A stretch of 8,033 nt of DNA from Candidatus Brocadiaceae bacterium (lineage in GTDB: Bacteria > Planctomycetota > Brocadiia > SM23-32). Position numbers and translations under genes: made by a program. Shown in pieces: positions 1 through 5,416 of the stretch. The DNA lies in assembly GCA_003567495.1 (NCBI GenBank), contig PWZK01000120.1:1-8033 (forward strand), in the 5' to 3' direction. The notes beneath the pieces were generated by a model, which had not been told where the DNA came from, did no database searches, and saw only the letters and a list, made by a program, of their open reading frames with translations. The stretch's first letter is position 1, and each line of letters begins with the position of its first letter.

Positions 1-26
1 CCTGCCGGACTTTCGCGCCGTCACAG

Positions 27-59
27 GCTTTAGCATGCCGCGCCGCTGGCGCTAAAAGC
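27..59. repeat. Imperfect GC-rich inverted repeat
   Basis: GCTTTAGC at 27-34 can pair with GCTAAAAGC at 51-59, with one extra A in the right arm, and GCC (37-39) can pair with GGC (48-50) inside. The loop is GC-rich. No T-run follows, so it is not a typical intrinsic terminator. It may be a fragment of a dispersed palindromic repeat cut off by the window edge. Confidence 0.45.
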
Positions 60-110
60 TGCTGTGTTTTCAAACAAGGCGAGCAAAAAATGCCGCCCTT
101 TTAACCTGGA

Positions 111-131
111 ATTGGAAATTGGACATTGGAT
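111..131. repeat. 7-bp tandem array (ATTGGAN x3)
   Basis: Three consecutive heptamers ATTGGAA, ATTGGAC and ATTGGAT differ only at their last base. A partial unit (CTGGA) precedes them. This is a short degenerate simple repeat in non-coding DNA, with no sign of function from sequence alone. Confidence 0.8.
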
Positions 132-161
132 ATTTATCCGTACCTGAAAACTGCGCCGAAG

Positions 162-182
162 GCCTGCCTGCTGCAGGCAGGC
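162..182. repeat. Perfect 9-bp hairpin of the CCTGCCTG family
   Basis: GCCTGCCTG (162-170) and CAGGCAGGC (174-182) are perfectly complementary around a CTG loop. A related hairpin with one mismatch occurs at 4046-4064, and the bases after the right arm (GCGCCCCATTT) are similar there too. This points to a dispersed palindromic family. No T-run follows, so termination is not implied. Confidence 0.75.
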
Positions 183-186
183 GCCC

Positions 187-214
187 CATTTTCAGAGCAA
201 AGTCTCTGAAAATG
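187..214. repeat. Perfect 11-bp hairpin
   Basis: CATTTTCAGAG (187-197) pairs perfectly with CTCTGAAAATG (204-214) across the six-base loop CAAAGT. It lies only four bases after the previous hairpin, so the two would form a tandem stem-loop pair. The stem is AT-rich and no T-tract follows. Confidence 0.8.
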
Positions 215-255
215 CATAGTATCTTATTTGCAATTATCTTGTTTTATTGGCAAAA

Positions 256-330
256 AGTTGCTGGTTGCTGGTGTCATTCGCCTGATTCGTTGGCCGTTCA
301 CCAGCGATTAGCAACCAGCAACAAGCAACT
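256..330. repeat. Inverted pair of 7-bp repeat arrays
   Basis: The left arm is AGTTGCT-GGTTGCT-GGTG (256-273). The right arm is AGCAACC-AGCAACA-AGCAACT (310-330), three heptamers in the opposite orientation. GTTGCTGGTTGCT (257-269) is the exact reverse complement of 310-322. About 40 bases of unique sequence separate the arms, including CACCAGC (299-305), which offers an alternative pairing with 267-273. It resembles a palindromic intergenic repeat grown by slippage in each arm. Confidence 0.75.
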
Positions 331-374
331 GCTTTTCTGGCTTATCCGGGTTGGGGTATGAAAGCATAAAGAAT

Positions 375-404
375 GATTCCGATAGCGATATCGATCCCGA
401 CCCA
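375..404. repeat. 6-bp periodic array (GATNNC type)
   Basis: Consecutive hexamers GATTCC, GATAGC, GATATC, GATCCC and the degenerate GACCCA show a clear period of six. Read on the minus strand they encode alternating isoleucine with Gly, Asp or Ala, which produces a membrane-like peptide by chance. Confidence 0.65.
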
Positions 405-476
405 TCGTAGTTCACTGAATATATACGCTGCAAAACTCAAAACACCGTAACACAAGATGAATATAGGGAACCCGAC

Positions 477-1508
477 ATGATGAAATCTTTTCTGAATGAA
501 CTGGTTGAAGGCCGGGATCTGTCCGAAAAAGAGGCACACGACGCCATGTCGCAGATAATGTCGGGGCGCGTTTCCGAAGTTCAGATCGCCGCCTTTCTGG
601 TGGCGATGCGGATGAAGGGCGAGACCGTGGACGAAATTACAGGATGCGCCCGCGCCATGCGTGAAGCCGCCACCTGCGTTGATATCGGCGAGGTGCCGGC
701 TGTGGATACCTGCGGAACCGGCGGCGACACCAAAGGTACCTTCAACGTCTCCACCGCAGCTGCAATAGTGGCGGCCGCAGCCGGAGTTCCGGTGGCCAAA
801 CACGGAAACCGAAGCGTATCGAGCGCAAGCGGCAGTGCGGATGTGCTGCGGGAGCTGGGCGTAGATATCGAAGCACCGCCAAAAGTGGTTGAAGAGTGCA
901 TAAAAACCGAGGGCATCGGGTTTCTTTTCGCTCCAAAGCTGCACGGCGCCATGAAACACGCAATCGGCCCAAGGCGCGAGCTGGGCGTTCGCACCGTATT
1001 TAACCTCCTCGGCCCGCTTACCAATCCGGCCGGGGTAAAACGACAAATAATAGGGCTCTACAGCTTGGATCTGCTGGAATCTATAGCGGGTGTTTTGCGC
1101 AACCTCGGCAGCGTACGTGCCATGGTCGTCAACAGCAGCGACGGATTGGACGAAATAAGTTCCTGCGCACCCACCAGCGTGGCCGAGCTTCACGAAGACG
1201 GACGCATAGAACTCTACAGCATCCGTCCGCAGGATTTCGGAATTACCCCGGGGCGCATTGAAGAGCTGCAGGTAGAGAGCGCGACGCACAGCGCTGAATT
1301 TATAAAAACCGCGCTGAGCGGCCAAAAATGCCCGCAGCGCGATATAATCGCGTTGAACGCAGGCGCCGCGATATACGTGGGCGCAGGAGCCGACTCGCTT
1401 TCCGGCGGAGTGAAAAAAGCTGTGGCCGTGATTGAGAGCGGACGCGCCGAAAGCAAACTCGAAGCGTGGCGAACGTTTGGCGTCAGGCCCGAAGGGCCGT
1501 CTCATTAG
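477..1508 (+). CDS. trpD: Anthranilate phosphoribosyltransferase TrpD
   Basis: This enzyme transfers phosphoribosyl from PRPP to anthranilate, the second step of tryptophan synthesis from chorismate, in the cytosol. The 343 residues match the family's usual length. The N-terminal helical domain covers about residues 3-70, then comes the PRPP-binding glycine loop DTCGTGGD (77-84), followed by KHGNRSVSSASGSAD (108-122), the anthranilate-site stretch with GPRRELGVRT and FNLLGPLTNP (164-184), and the metal-binding SDGLDE (221-226). Two adjacent ATGs begin the gene. The first (477) has a weak AGGGA ribosome site at 465-469. Unlike many genomes, no trpC or other trp gene follows: dxs converges from the other strand 135 nt downstream. 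Upstream is only repeat DNA, so the gene appears to be transcribed alone. All key motifs are intact, and the identification is secure. Confidence 0.97.
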   Translation: MMKSFLNELVEGRDLSEKEAHDAMSQIMSGRVSEVQIAAFLVAMRMKGETVDEITGCARAMREAATCVDIGEVPAVDTCGTGGDTKGTFNVSTAAAIVAAAAGVPVAKHGNRSVSSASGSADVLRELGVDIEAPPKVVEECIKTEGIGFLFAPKLHGAMKHAIGPRRELGVRTVFNLLGPLTNPAGVKRQIIGLYSLDLLESIAGVLRNLGSVRAMVVNSSDGLDEISSCAPTSVAELHEDGRIELYSIRPQDFGITPGRIEELQVESATHSAEFIKTALSGQKCPQRDIIALNAGAAIYVGAGADSLSGGVKKAVAVIESGRAESKLEAWRTFGVRPEGPSH

Positions 1509-1535
1509 CCGCAACGCGGCCGGCGGAAAACGCTA

Positions 1536-1557
1536 TATAGGACTTATAGGATATATA
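1536..1557. repeat. 9-bp periodic repeat (TATAGGA) between trpD and dxs
   Basis: TATAGGACT at 1536-1544 is followed directly by TATAGGATA at 1545-1553 and a trailing TATA. This is a short degenerate tandem repeat in the convergent gap. No function is evident. Confidence 0.55.
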
Positions 1558-1594
1558 CTCCAACCACAGCGACTTTCATTTTGGAAGAAAGAAG

Positions 1595-1611
1595 GCAGGC
1601 AAGATGCCTGC
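1595..1611. terminator. Possible bidirectional terminator hairpin in convergent gap
   Basis: GCAGGCA (1595-1601) and TGCCTGC (1605-1611) form a perfect 7-bp stem with loop AGA, between the converging ends of trpD and dxs. Position favours a terminator. However, there is no T-run after it on the plus strand, and on the minus strand only a mixed pyrimidine stretch (CTTCTTTCTTCC) follows, so it is not a canonical intrinsic terminator. GAAGGCAGG occurs both at its left edge (1591-1599) and again at 1620-1628, so the structure may be a repeat element rather than a terminator. Confidence 0.35.
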
Positions 1612-1643
1612 ACCACAATGAAGGCAGGAAAGTGATTGTGTTG

Positions 1644-3542
1644 TCAGGCATCAAGGAGCGCACGCATCTTCCCCGCAAGACCCTCGGCATCGAGGCCAAG
1701 CGATTGCAGCTGACGGCCGCGCTCGGCGTGGGCTATGAATCGGTCAGGGACGGCAGCGATGCGGGTCTTGTGAGAGGGGATGCCCTGCCGGTTAAGTTCC
1801 TCCAGAACGGCGGAGCCGAACCCGCCGGCCTCCGCGTGATCTTCGGCTATAACTGCGGCCGGGCAGTTTGAGACCGCCCATCCTATCAGATCGGCGTCGA
1901 GCGGTTTGGCAAACCTGGCGTTTATAACCGATATGGATCCGCCCTCGAGCTCCAGAAGGCTCGCCGCATCCATCGCCCGCTGCACCGCAGCACCGTAGGC
2001 GATAAAAACCCCTTCAGAGCCTTCCTTAAGTATATGGGCTTTTCCAGGCTCTAAAACAGACGACGTTTTGCTCGCTGGAGATGGCACGGGCTCGCGGGGA
2101 TAACGAATAGCGCTGGGGCCGTCCAGAGAAAGTGCAAGTTCGATCATGGAGTGCAGTTCGACCGCATCGCAGGGCGCCATTAGTGTAAATCCGGGAAAAT
2201 TGCGGAAAATTGATATGTCATACAGCCCGTGGTGCGTTGCGCCGTCGCCGCCGACCAGTCCGGCGCGGTCAACGAAAAACACAACCGGCCAGTTCTGCAA
2301 AGCAACATCGTGAAATATCTGATCGTATGCTCTCTGCAGGAACGTCGAATAGATGCATACCACGGGACGCAGCCCCGCGGCGGCCATCCCTCCGGCAAGA
2401 CCCACCGCGTGCTGTTCGCAGATACCGGCGTCATAGAACCGGTCCGGATACCTTTCGGAAAAAGTTTTCAGACCCGTCCCGTCCGGCATGGCTGCCGTTA
2501 TTGCGCGGAGCGCGTCGTTTTTTTCCGCCAGCTCGATGAGTTCGTCACCCGCCACCTGCGACCAATGCCGGACGGGCGCCGCCTCCCCTTCTTCCTGTGC
2601 ACCGTCAGGCACATATTCCCCGTCCTCCATCGTAAATCGCCTGCTGCTGTGAAAGGATACGGGGTCCTTGCTTGCGGGTTCAAAACCATGGCCCTTCCGG
2701 GTCAAAGCGTGCAGGATAACCGGCCCTTCAACGCGTTTTACATGCTGGAGCGTATCCACAACCTCGCCCACATCGTTTCCATCCACCGGCCCGTAGTAGT
2801 GAAAACCGAGCATTGAAAAAAGCCCGCCGGGCGTCAGAGCACTTTGCAGGCCATCGGCAAGGCGACTGTAGATGCCGTCTATTTTTTCAAAGGCTGCGTT
2901 CCACCTGGAGATAAGTTCCTGTGCCTCGTGTTTTAGCCCCAGGAATGCGTGGCTTGACCTGATTTTGCTCAGGTACCCGGCCAGGCTTCCCACCGAAGGC
3001 GAAATGCTCATCTGGTTGTCGTTGAGCACAAGAAGCAGGTTTTTCCCCAACTCGCCGGCGTGGTTCATGGCCTCAAACGGCATACCGCTGGCAATGGCGC
3101 CGTCGCCGATCACCGCCACGATGTGATCCCACACCGTCTCTTTATCATTTGCACATGCCATGCCCAAAGCGGCGCTGATACTCGTGCCGGTATGGCCGAA
3201 GGAAAACGAGTCGTGTTCGCTCTCATTTTTATCCGCATACCCACTGATACCGTTTTCCTGTCTCAGAGTAAGAAAACGGTCGCGTCTTCCGGTCAATATT
3301 TTGTGCGCATATGCCTGATGGCCCACGTCCCACACGAGCCGGTCCTTCTCCTTAAAATCAAAGCAGTAATGCAGAGCAAGCGTGAGCTCCACGACTCCCA
3401 GATTGCTGGCAAGATGGCCGCCGTTGCGGCTTACCGCTTCAATAATCAACTCGCGGAGTTCCCCCGCAAGCATGCACAGTTGATTAATGGTCAGGGTGTG
3501 CAGCCGGCGGGAACCATTTATAGTTTTGAGCAATTCAGACAC
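1644..3542 (-). CDS. dxs: 1-deoxy-D-xylulose-5-phosphate synthase
   Basis: This thiamine-diphosphate enzyme condenses pyruvate with glyceraldehyde-3-phosphate, the first step of the non-mevalonate (MEP) isoprenoid pathway, and also feeds thiamine and pyridoxal synthesis. At 632 residues it is full length. The three transketolase-like domains are visible: GGHLASNLGVVELT with the catalytic-region His (41-54), GHTGTS (116-121), the diphosphate/Mg motif GDGA...NDN (146-176), then the pyrimidine-binding domain with the catalytic Glu in DAGICEQHAV (Glu376), DRAGLVGGDGATHHG (425-439) and YPRE (481-484), and the C-terminal domain from about 505. The start is GTG (3540-3542). The resulting N-terminus matches the family's usual start, and a weak GGCGG precedes it. 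Small departures are GHTGTS for the common GHSSTS and Cys in GICEQHA for the usual Ala. It lies 67 nt downstream of rpsU with no clear terminator between, so the two probably share a transcript. Confidence 0.97.
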   Translation of the reverse strand: MSELLKTINGSRRLHTLTINQLCMLAGELRELIIEAVSRNGGHLASNLGVVELTLALHYCFDFKEKDRLVWDVGHQAYAHKILTGRRDRFLTLRQENGISGYADKNESEHDSFSFGHTGTSISAALGMACANDKETVWDHIVAVIGDGAIASGMPFEAMNHAGELGKNLLLVLNDNQMSISPSVGSLAGYLSKIRSSHAFLGLKHEAQELISRWNAAFEKIDGIYSRLADGLQSALTPGGLFSMLGFHYYGPVDGNDVGEVVDTLQHVKRVEGPVILHALTRKGHGFEPASKDPVSFHSSRRFTMEDGEYVPDGAQEEGEAAPVRHWSQVAGDELIELAEKNDALRAITAAMPDGTGLKTFSERYPDRFYDAGICEQHAVGLAGGMAAAGLRPVVCIYSTFLQRAYDQIFHDVALQNWPVVFFVDRAGLVGGDGATHHGLYDISIFRNFPGFTLMAPCDAVELHSMIELALSLDGPSAIRYPREPVPSPASKTSSVLEPGKAHILKEGSEGVFIAYGAAVQRAMDAASLLELEGGSISVINARFAKPLDADLIGWAVSNCPAAVIAEDHAEAGGFGSAVLEELNRQGIPSHKTRIAAVPDRFIAHAERGRQLQSLGLDAEGLAGKMRALLDA

Positions 3543-3609
3543 GATAACCGCCAGGCGTTAAATCCGTATTAATGTTTTATTAAAAAACAGCAGGCTCGGG
3601 CAAAAAAAT

Positions 3610-3819
3610 TTAATTCCTTGCCCTGCCGCCCGTATTTTTCTGGGCCTTGCGAATCGTCTTTATACGCTCCTCTTCCCTGCGTTTACGCGCTTCTGACGGT
3701 TTTTCAAACCGTGCTGAATTCCGCATGCGGTTGATTATGCCTTCTTTGTCACACGACTTCTTGAACCTGCGCAAAGCCTCGTGGATATTTTCGTTGGGCT
3801 TCACAATTATCTTCGCCAT
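3610..3819 (-). CDS. rpsU: 30S ribosomal protein S21
   Basis: S21 is a small basic protein of the 30S subunit, located near the 3' end of 16S rRNA and involved in initiation. The 69-residue product begins MAKIIVKPNENIHEALRRF, continues with KKSCDKEGII, then FEKPSEARKRREEER, and ends in a basic tail, matching the family throughout. I chose ATG at 3817-3819 rather than the in-frame GTG at 3829-3831. The consensus ribosome site AGGAGGTGA lies on the minus strand at 3828-3836, so it overlaps the GTG but sits eight bases before the ATG, and MAKI is a natural S21 N-terminus. The upstream promoter at 3898-3926 gives a leader of about 70 nt. dxs follows on the same strand. Placing S21 ahead of an isoprenoid gene ties dxs expression to a strong growth-linked promoter, which is an inference. 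Confidence 0.95.
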   Translation of the reverse strand: MAKIIVKPNENIHEALRRFKKSCDKEGIINRMRNSARFEKPSEARKRREEERIKTIRKAQKNTGGRARN

Positions 3820-3827
3820 ATACTTTT

Positions 3828-3836
3828 TCACCTCCT
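3828..3836 (-). promoter_or_regulatory. Consensus Shine-Dalgarno of rpsU
   Basis: The minus strand reads AGGAGGTGA, nearly full complementarity to the usual 16S rRNA tail, eight bases before ATG at 3819. It decides the start of rpsU against the upstream GTG, with which it overlaps. Confidence 0.85.
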
Positions 3837-3897
3837 CGTGATACCGGCAGTTTCTCCATGCTTAACTTAAAACACCTTCTCCATTTTCATCCCGGAT

Positions 3898-3926
3898 ATT
3901 ATAACAGCTTGAAAAAAACAATTCAA
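3898..3926 (-). promoter_or_regulatory. Sigma70-type promoter of rpsU-dxs
   Basis: On the minus strand, TTGAAT (3921-3926) and a perfect TATAAT (3898-3903) are separated by 17 bases, and TG one base upstream of the -10 makes it an extended -10. Transcription would start near 3891, giving an rpsU leader of about 70 nt. Confidence 0.8.
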
Positions 3927-3936
3927 ATGAGGTCTT

Positions 3937-3966
3937 TTGGAATCATCTTTTGTTTTGTGATATAAT
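3937..3966 (+). promoter_or_regulatory. Sigma70-type promoter of the surA-like/clpP/kds gene run
   Basis: TTGGAA (3937-3942) and a perfect TATAAT (3961-3966) are separated by 18 bases, with TG at 3958-3959 forming an extended -10. It points away from the rpsU promoter, and the two -35 boxes are only 10 bp apart. Predicted transcripts would start near 3973 and carry a leader of about 230 nt before the gene at 4203. Confidence 0.65.
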
Positions 3967-4034
3967 CAGGTAAATCCCCGGCGGATCACGCGTGTTTGTG
4001 CGTATATCCGCAGGGGCAAAAAATCTGTAAGTCC

Positions 4035-4132
4035 TCAGTGAAACACCTGCCTGCAGCAGACAGGCGTCTCATTTGGCTTATACGGGCACTTAAACCGCCG
4101 TTTGCGTTGCCGGGGAAGACGTGATTCACTGA
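4035..4132. repeat. 98-bp segment bounded by near-perfect 12-bp inverted repeats
   Basis: TCAGTGAAACAC (4035-4046) and GTGATTCACTGA (4121-4132) are reverse complements with one mismatch, and the outer eight bases match exactly. Inside is a CCTGCCTG/CAGACAGG hairpin (4046-4053 with 4057-4064, one mismatch) and TGGCTTATACGGG (4074-4086). It carries no open reading frame of note and I see no target-site duplication. It could be a miniature non-autonomous element or a large palindromic repeat. Confidence 0.45.
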
Positions 4133-4137
4133 ATATA
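4125..4137. repeat. 13-base direct repeat shared with 411-423
   Basis: TTCACTGAATATA is identical at 411-423 (upstream of trpD) and 4125-4137 (upstream of the surA-like gene). In each case it lies some 50-65 bases before the start codon on the same strand. Flanking bases toward the start codons are not obviously similar. Confidence 0.7.
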
Positions 4138-4202
4138 GTATGAAAAAAGACGTGTTCAGGTAAACCGCGCGCTTCAGATAAAAAGTTGGGTGAAACAATT
4201 AA

Positions 4203-5243
4203 ATGTTAAAATATATCTATGATAAAACATTGCCGATCCGGATGTTGTCGCTATTGTTTTTTGGCACGGTTCTTCTTTTTTTCCTTGCCGCTGCACTGGG
4301 GAATGAGCCCGGAGCGCAAACGGTGCTTGTGCGCGTCAACGGCATGCCTATCACTGAATCAGAACTCAAAGGTTTTGTCGAGGGGTTCTATCTTACCCAA
4401 GAGGGACGCGAACACTGGAGACAGGCGCCCGCCTTTGAGCGCCGGTCGGTAAAAAGTGATGCGCTGATGATGATGATAGAAAGGCGACTGCTGATTCAGG
4501 AGGCTAAAAGCGAGTTTGACGACAGGCGCGTCGACAAGCATATCGATGAGACTGTCGATAGAATTGTTAAGGAGGCCGAGAAAGAGGCAGGTTCGAGAAT
4601 AAATTTTATGAATGACATCCACCGGAAAGGTATCACCTTGAAGGAGTGGAAGCAGTTCCAGGCCGACACAGTACTTATCCAGAGCTATCTGGGGGAGAAG
4701 ACCGGCGGAGCCCACGTGCGCCCGGCCGAGATGGAGGAATATTATCGCCGCAACAAAAAAGCTTTTGAAGTACCGGCAAAAATCCATTACAGGATGATCT
4801 ATATCGCCCCCACCGCCCGGGAATCACGCGAAGAAGTAAGAAGCCGGGCCGGGCACGTATTGACTCTGCTTGATGAAGGTGCCGATTTCGGGCGACTTGC
4901 CCGGCAGTACTGCTCCGCCGGGGCCGAAGAGAGTGAAGACGGACTCCGCGTTGTCGAGGTGCCTGGAGATGCTCCGGACTGGATGCCGCCGCTTGTTCGC
5001 GGCCTGGAACCCGGAGAAATCTCAGAGCTGAAGGAGCGGGGAAACGGTTACGTGATATCAAAACTTGAAAATGTCGTGTCCGGCCACATAAGAGGGTTTG
5101 CCGAAGTGCAGGATAAGATACTCAGACGGCTTGAAGAAAAAAAAATGGCAAAGATGCAGGAAAAATTACTGGAAAAAGTGCGTAAAGACGCTGAAGTTGA
5201 GTTTACAGAGGCCGGAAGAGAACTTACGGGCAACGGCTTCTGA
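4203..5243 (+). CDS. SurA/PpiC-like secreted peptidyl-prolyl isomerase or chaperone
   Basis: The 346-residue product is likely a periplasmic folding helper for outer-membrane or secreted proteins. A charged N-terminus is followed by a hydrophobic segment (about 15-32) and a plausible signal-peptidase site near AAALG (29-33). There is no lipobox cysteine. Residues 41-165 resemble the SurA N-terminal chaperone domain (VLVRVNGMPITESEL..., then MMIERRLLIQEAKS at 91-103). Residues 190-290 resemble a parvulin rotamase domain (VPAKIHYRMIYIAP, DFGRLARQYCSAG, LEPGEISELKERGNGYVISKLEN). The usual parvulin GGDLGW signature is missing, replaced by DGLRVVEVPGDAPDW (246-260), so isomerase activity is doubtful and it may act only as a chaperone. 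A charged helical tail (298-332) ends the protein. An internal Met14 is an alternative start. The ribosome site is weak. It is first in the rightward run, 173 nt before clpP. Confidence 0.8.
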   Translation: MLKYIYDKTLPIRMLSLLFFGTVLLFFLAAALGNEPGAQTVLVRVNGMPITESELKGFVEGFYLTQEGREHWRQAPAFERRSVKSDALMMMIERRLLIQEAKSEFDDRRVDKHIDETVDRIVKEAEKEAGSRINFMNDIHRKGITLKEWKQFQADTVLIQSYLGEKTGGAHVRPAEMEEYYRRNKKAFEVPAKIHYRMIYIAPTARESREEVRSRAGHVLTLLDEGADFGRLARQYCSAGAEESEDGLRVVEVPGDAPDWMPPLVRGLEPGEISELKERGNGYVISKLENVVSGHIRGFAEVQDKILRRLEEKKMAKMQEKLLEKVRKDAEVEFTEAGRELTGNGF

Positions 5244-5294
5244 ATGGGTCATCGGTTATACGTTCTCGGTGCTCGGTTACGGCAACGGCGGTCT

Positions 5295-5322
5295 GCAGAT
5301 TTCGCTGATTACGCGGATTTAC
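5295..5322. repeat. 9-bp periodic array (GCNGATTNC)
   Basis: GCAGATTTC, GCTGATTAC and GCGGATTTAC follow one another. Units share the GC.GATT core and the last has one extra base. It is a degenerate simple repeat in the gap before clpP. Confidence 0.65.
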
Positions 5323-5353
5323 GGATACGGCAAAAGCAAAGATTTACGACAAA

Positions 5354-5381
5354 GGTTTATGAAATATGCGGGATAGCCCGC
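5354..5381. repeat. CCCGCATATTTCATAA element, inverted copy
   Basis: The minus strand reads CCCGCATATTTCATAAACC (5354-5372). The plus strand continues ATAGCCCGC, so GCGGG (5368-5372) and CCCGC (5377-5381) also form a small hairpin. Related copies without the palindrome follow the stop codons of kdsD (7042-7065) and kdsA (7876-7893). Confidence 0.6.
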
Positions 5382-5401
5382 TTATCAAACAGTGCAAATA
5401 T

Positions 5402-5408
5402 AAGGAGG
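5402..5408 (+). promoter_or_regulatory. Strong Shine-Dalgarno that fixes the clpP start
   Basis: AAGGAGG lies eight bases before GTG at 5417-5419. The longer in-frame ATA/ATG-type extension to 5366 would put this site inside the coding sequence and has no ribosome site of its own, so GTG 5417 is preferred. Confidence 0.85.
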
Positions 5409-5416
5409 AATACTCA

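Larger units (their letters stand above)
1..476. other. Repeat-rich non-coding region upstream of trpD
   Basis: No gene can be supported in these 476 bases. Open frames reaching in from the left edge close at 53-55 and 102-104 and resemble no protein I know, and the 80-codon frame at 119-361 lies across simple repeats and hairpins. The stretch holds an imperfect GC-rich hairpin (27-59), a 7-bp periodic array (111-131), two adjacent perfect hairpins (162-182 and 187-214), an inverted pair of 7-bp arrays (256-330), a 6-bp periodic array (375-398) and a 13-base sequence found again at 4125-4137. It therefore looks like accumulated intergenic repeat sequence. I could not find a convincing trpD promoter, T-box or attenuator in it. 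Confidence 0.75.
3973..4202 (+). other. Long, repeat-containing leader before the surA-like gene
   Basis: There is no supportable gene between the divergent promoters and 4203. A 70-codon minus-strand frame at 3986-4198 is made of repeat sequence and has no recognisable motif. The stretch contains the inverted-repeat-bounded segment at 4035-4132 with its internal hairpin, and three short blocks that recur in the same order upstream of trpD. I see no known riboswitch pattern. Confidence 0.6.
5244..5416 (+). other. Repeat-bearing gap between the surA-like gene and clpP
   Basis: The 173-nt gap is non-coding. CGGTTA/CGGTGC-type runs occupy about 5253-5285, a 9-bp periodic array follows at 5295-5322, and a palindromic CCCGC element lies at 5354-5381. 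I see no convincing promoter or terminator, so read-through from the upstream gene remains possible. Confidence 0.6.

Noticed and set aside
119..361. An 80-codon plus-strand frame in the left non-coding region
   Set aside because: It runs through the heptamer array, both perfect hairpins and the inverted heptamer arrays, has no ribosome site and shows no recognisable domain.
342..1514. A 390-codon minus-strand frame covering trpD, ending in a hydrophobic, membrane-like stretch at 342-476
   Set aside because: Most of it is the antisense of an unmistakable trpD. The membrane-like tail (GIDIAIG...) is produced by the 6-bp periodic array at 375-404, which encodes alternating isoleucine, and there is no start codon of its own near the end of trpD.
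2229..2816. Long plus-strand frames antisense to dxs (also at 3060-3572)
   Set aside because: They are shadows of dxs, whose motifs are complete, and have no motif or ribosome site of their own.
3598..3623. Terminator between rpsU and dxs
   Set aside because: GGGCAA and TTGCCC can pair across a 14-base loop, but the stem overlaps the last rpsU codons, is weak beyond six pairs and has no adjoining T-run. The T-run further on (about 3581-3586 on the minus strand) lacks a stem directly before it.
3820..3831. Longer rpsU starting at GTG 3831
   Set aside because: The GTG overlaps the Shine-Dalgarno sequence itself, and S21 proteins normally start at the MAKI-type methionine found at 3819.
3864..3887. 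Seven-codon minus-strand leader frame (MKMEKVF) upstream of rpsU
   Set aside because: It has no ribosome site, no attenuation-like composition and no accompanying hairpin pair. Chance is the simpler explanation.
3986..4198. A 70-codon minus-strand frame in the surA-like leader
   Set aside because: It consists largely of the inverted-repeat-bounded segment and shared repeat blocks, with no domain and no ribosome site evident.
5366..5416. Upstream extension of clpP by 17 codons
   Set aside because: The ideal AAGGAGG at 5402-5408 would be inside the coding sequence, and the extension passes through the CCCGC repeat. GTG at 5417 fits better.
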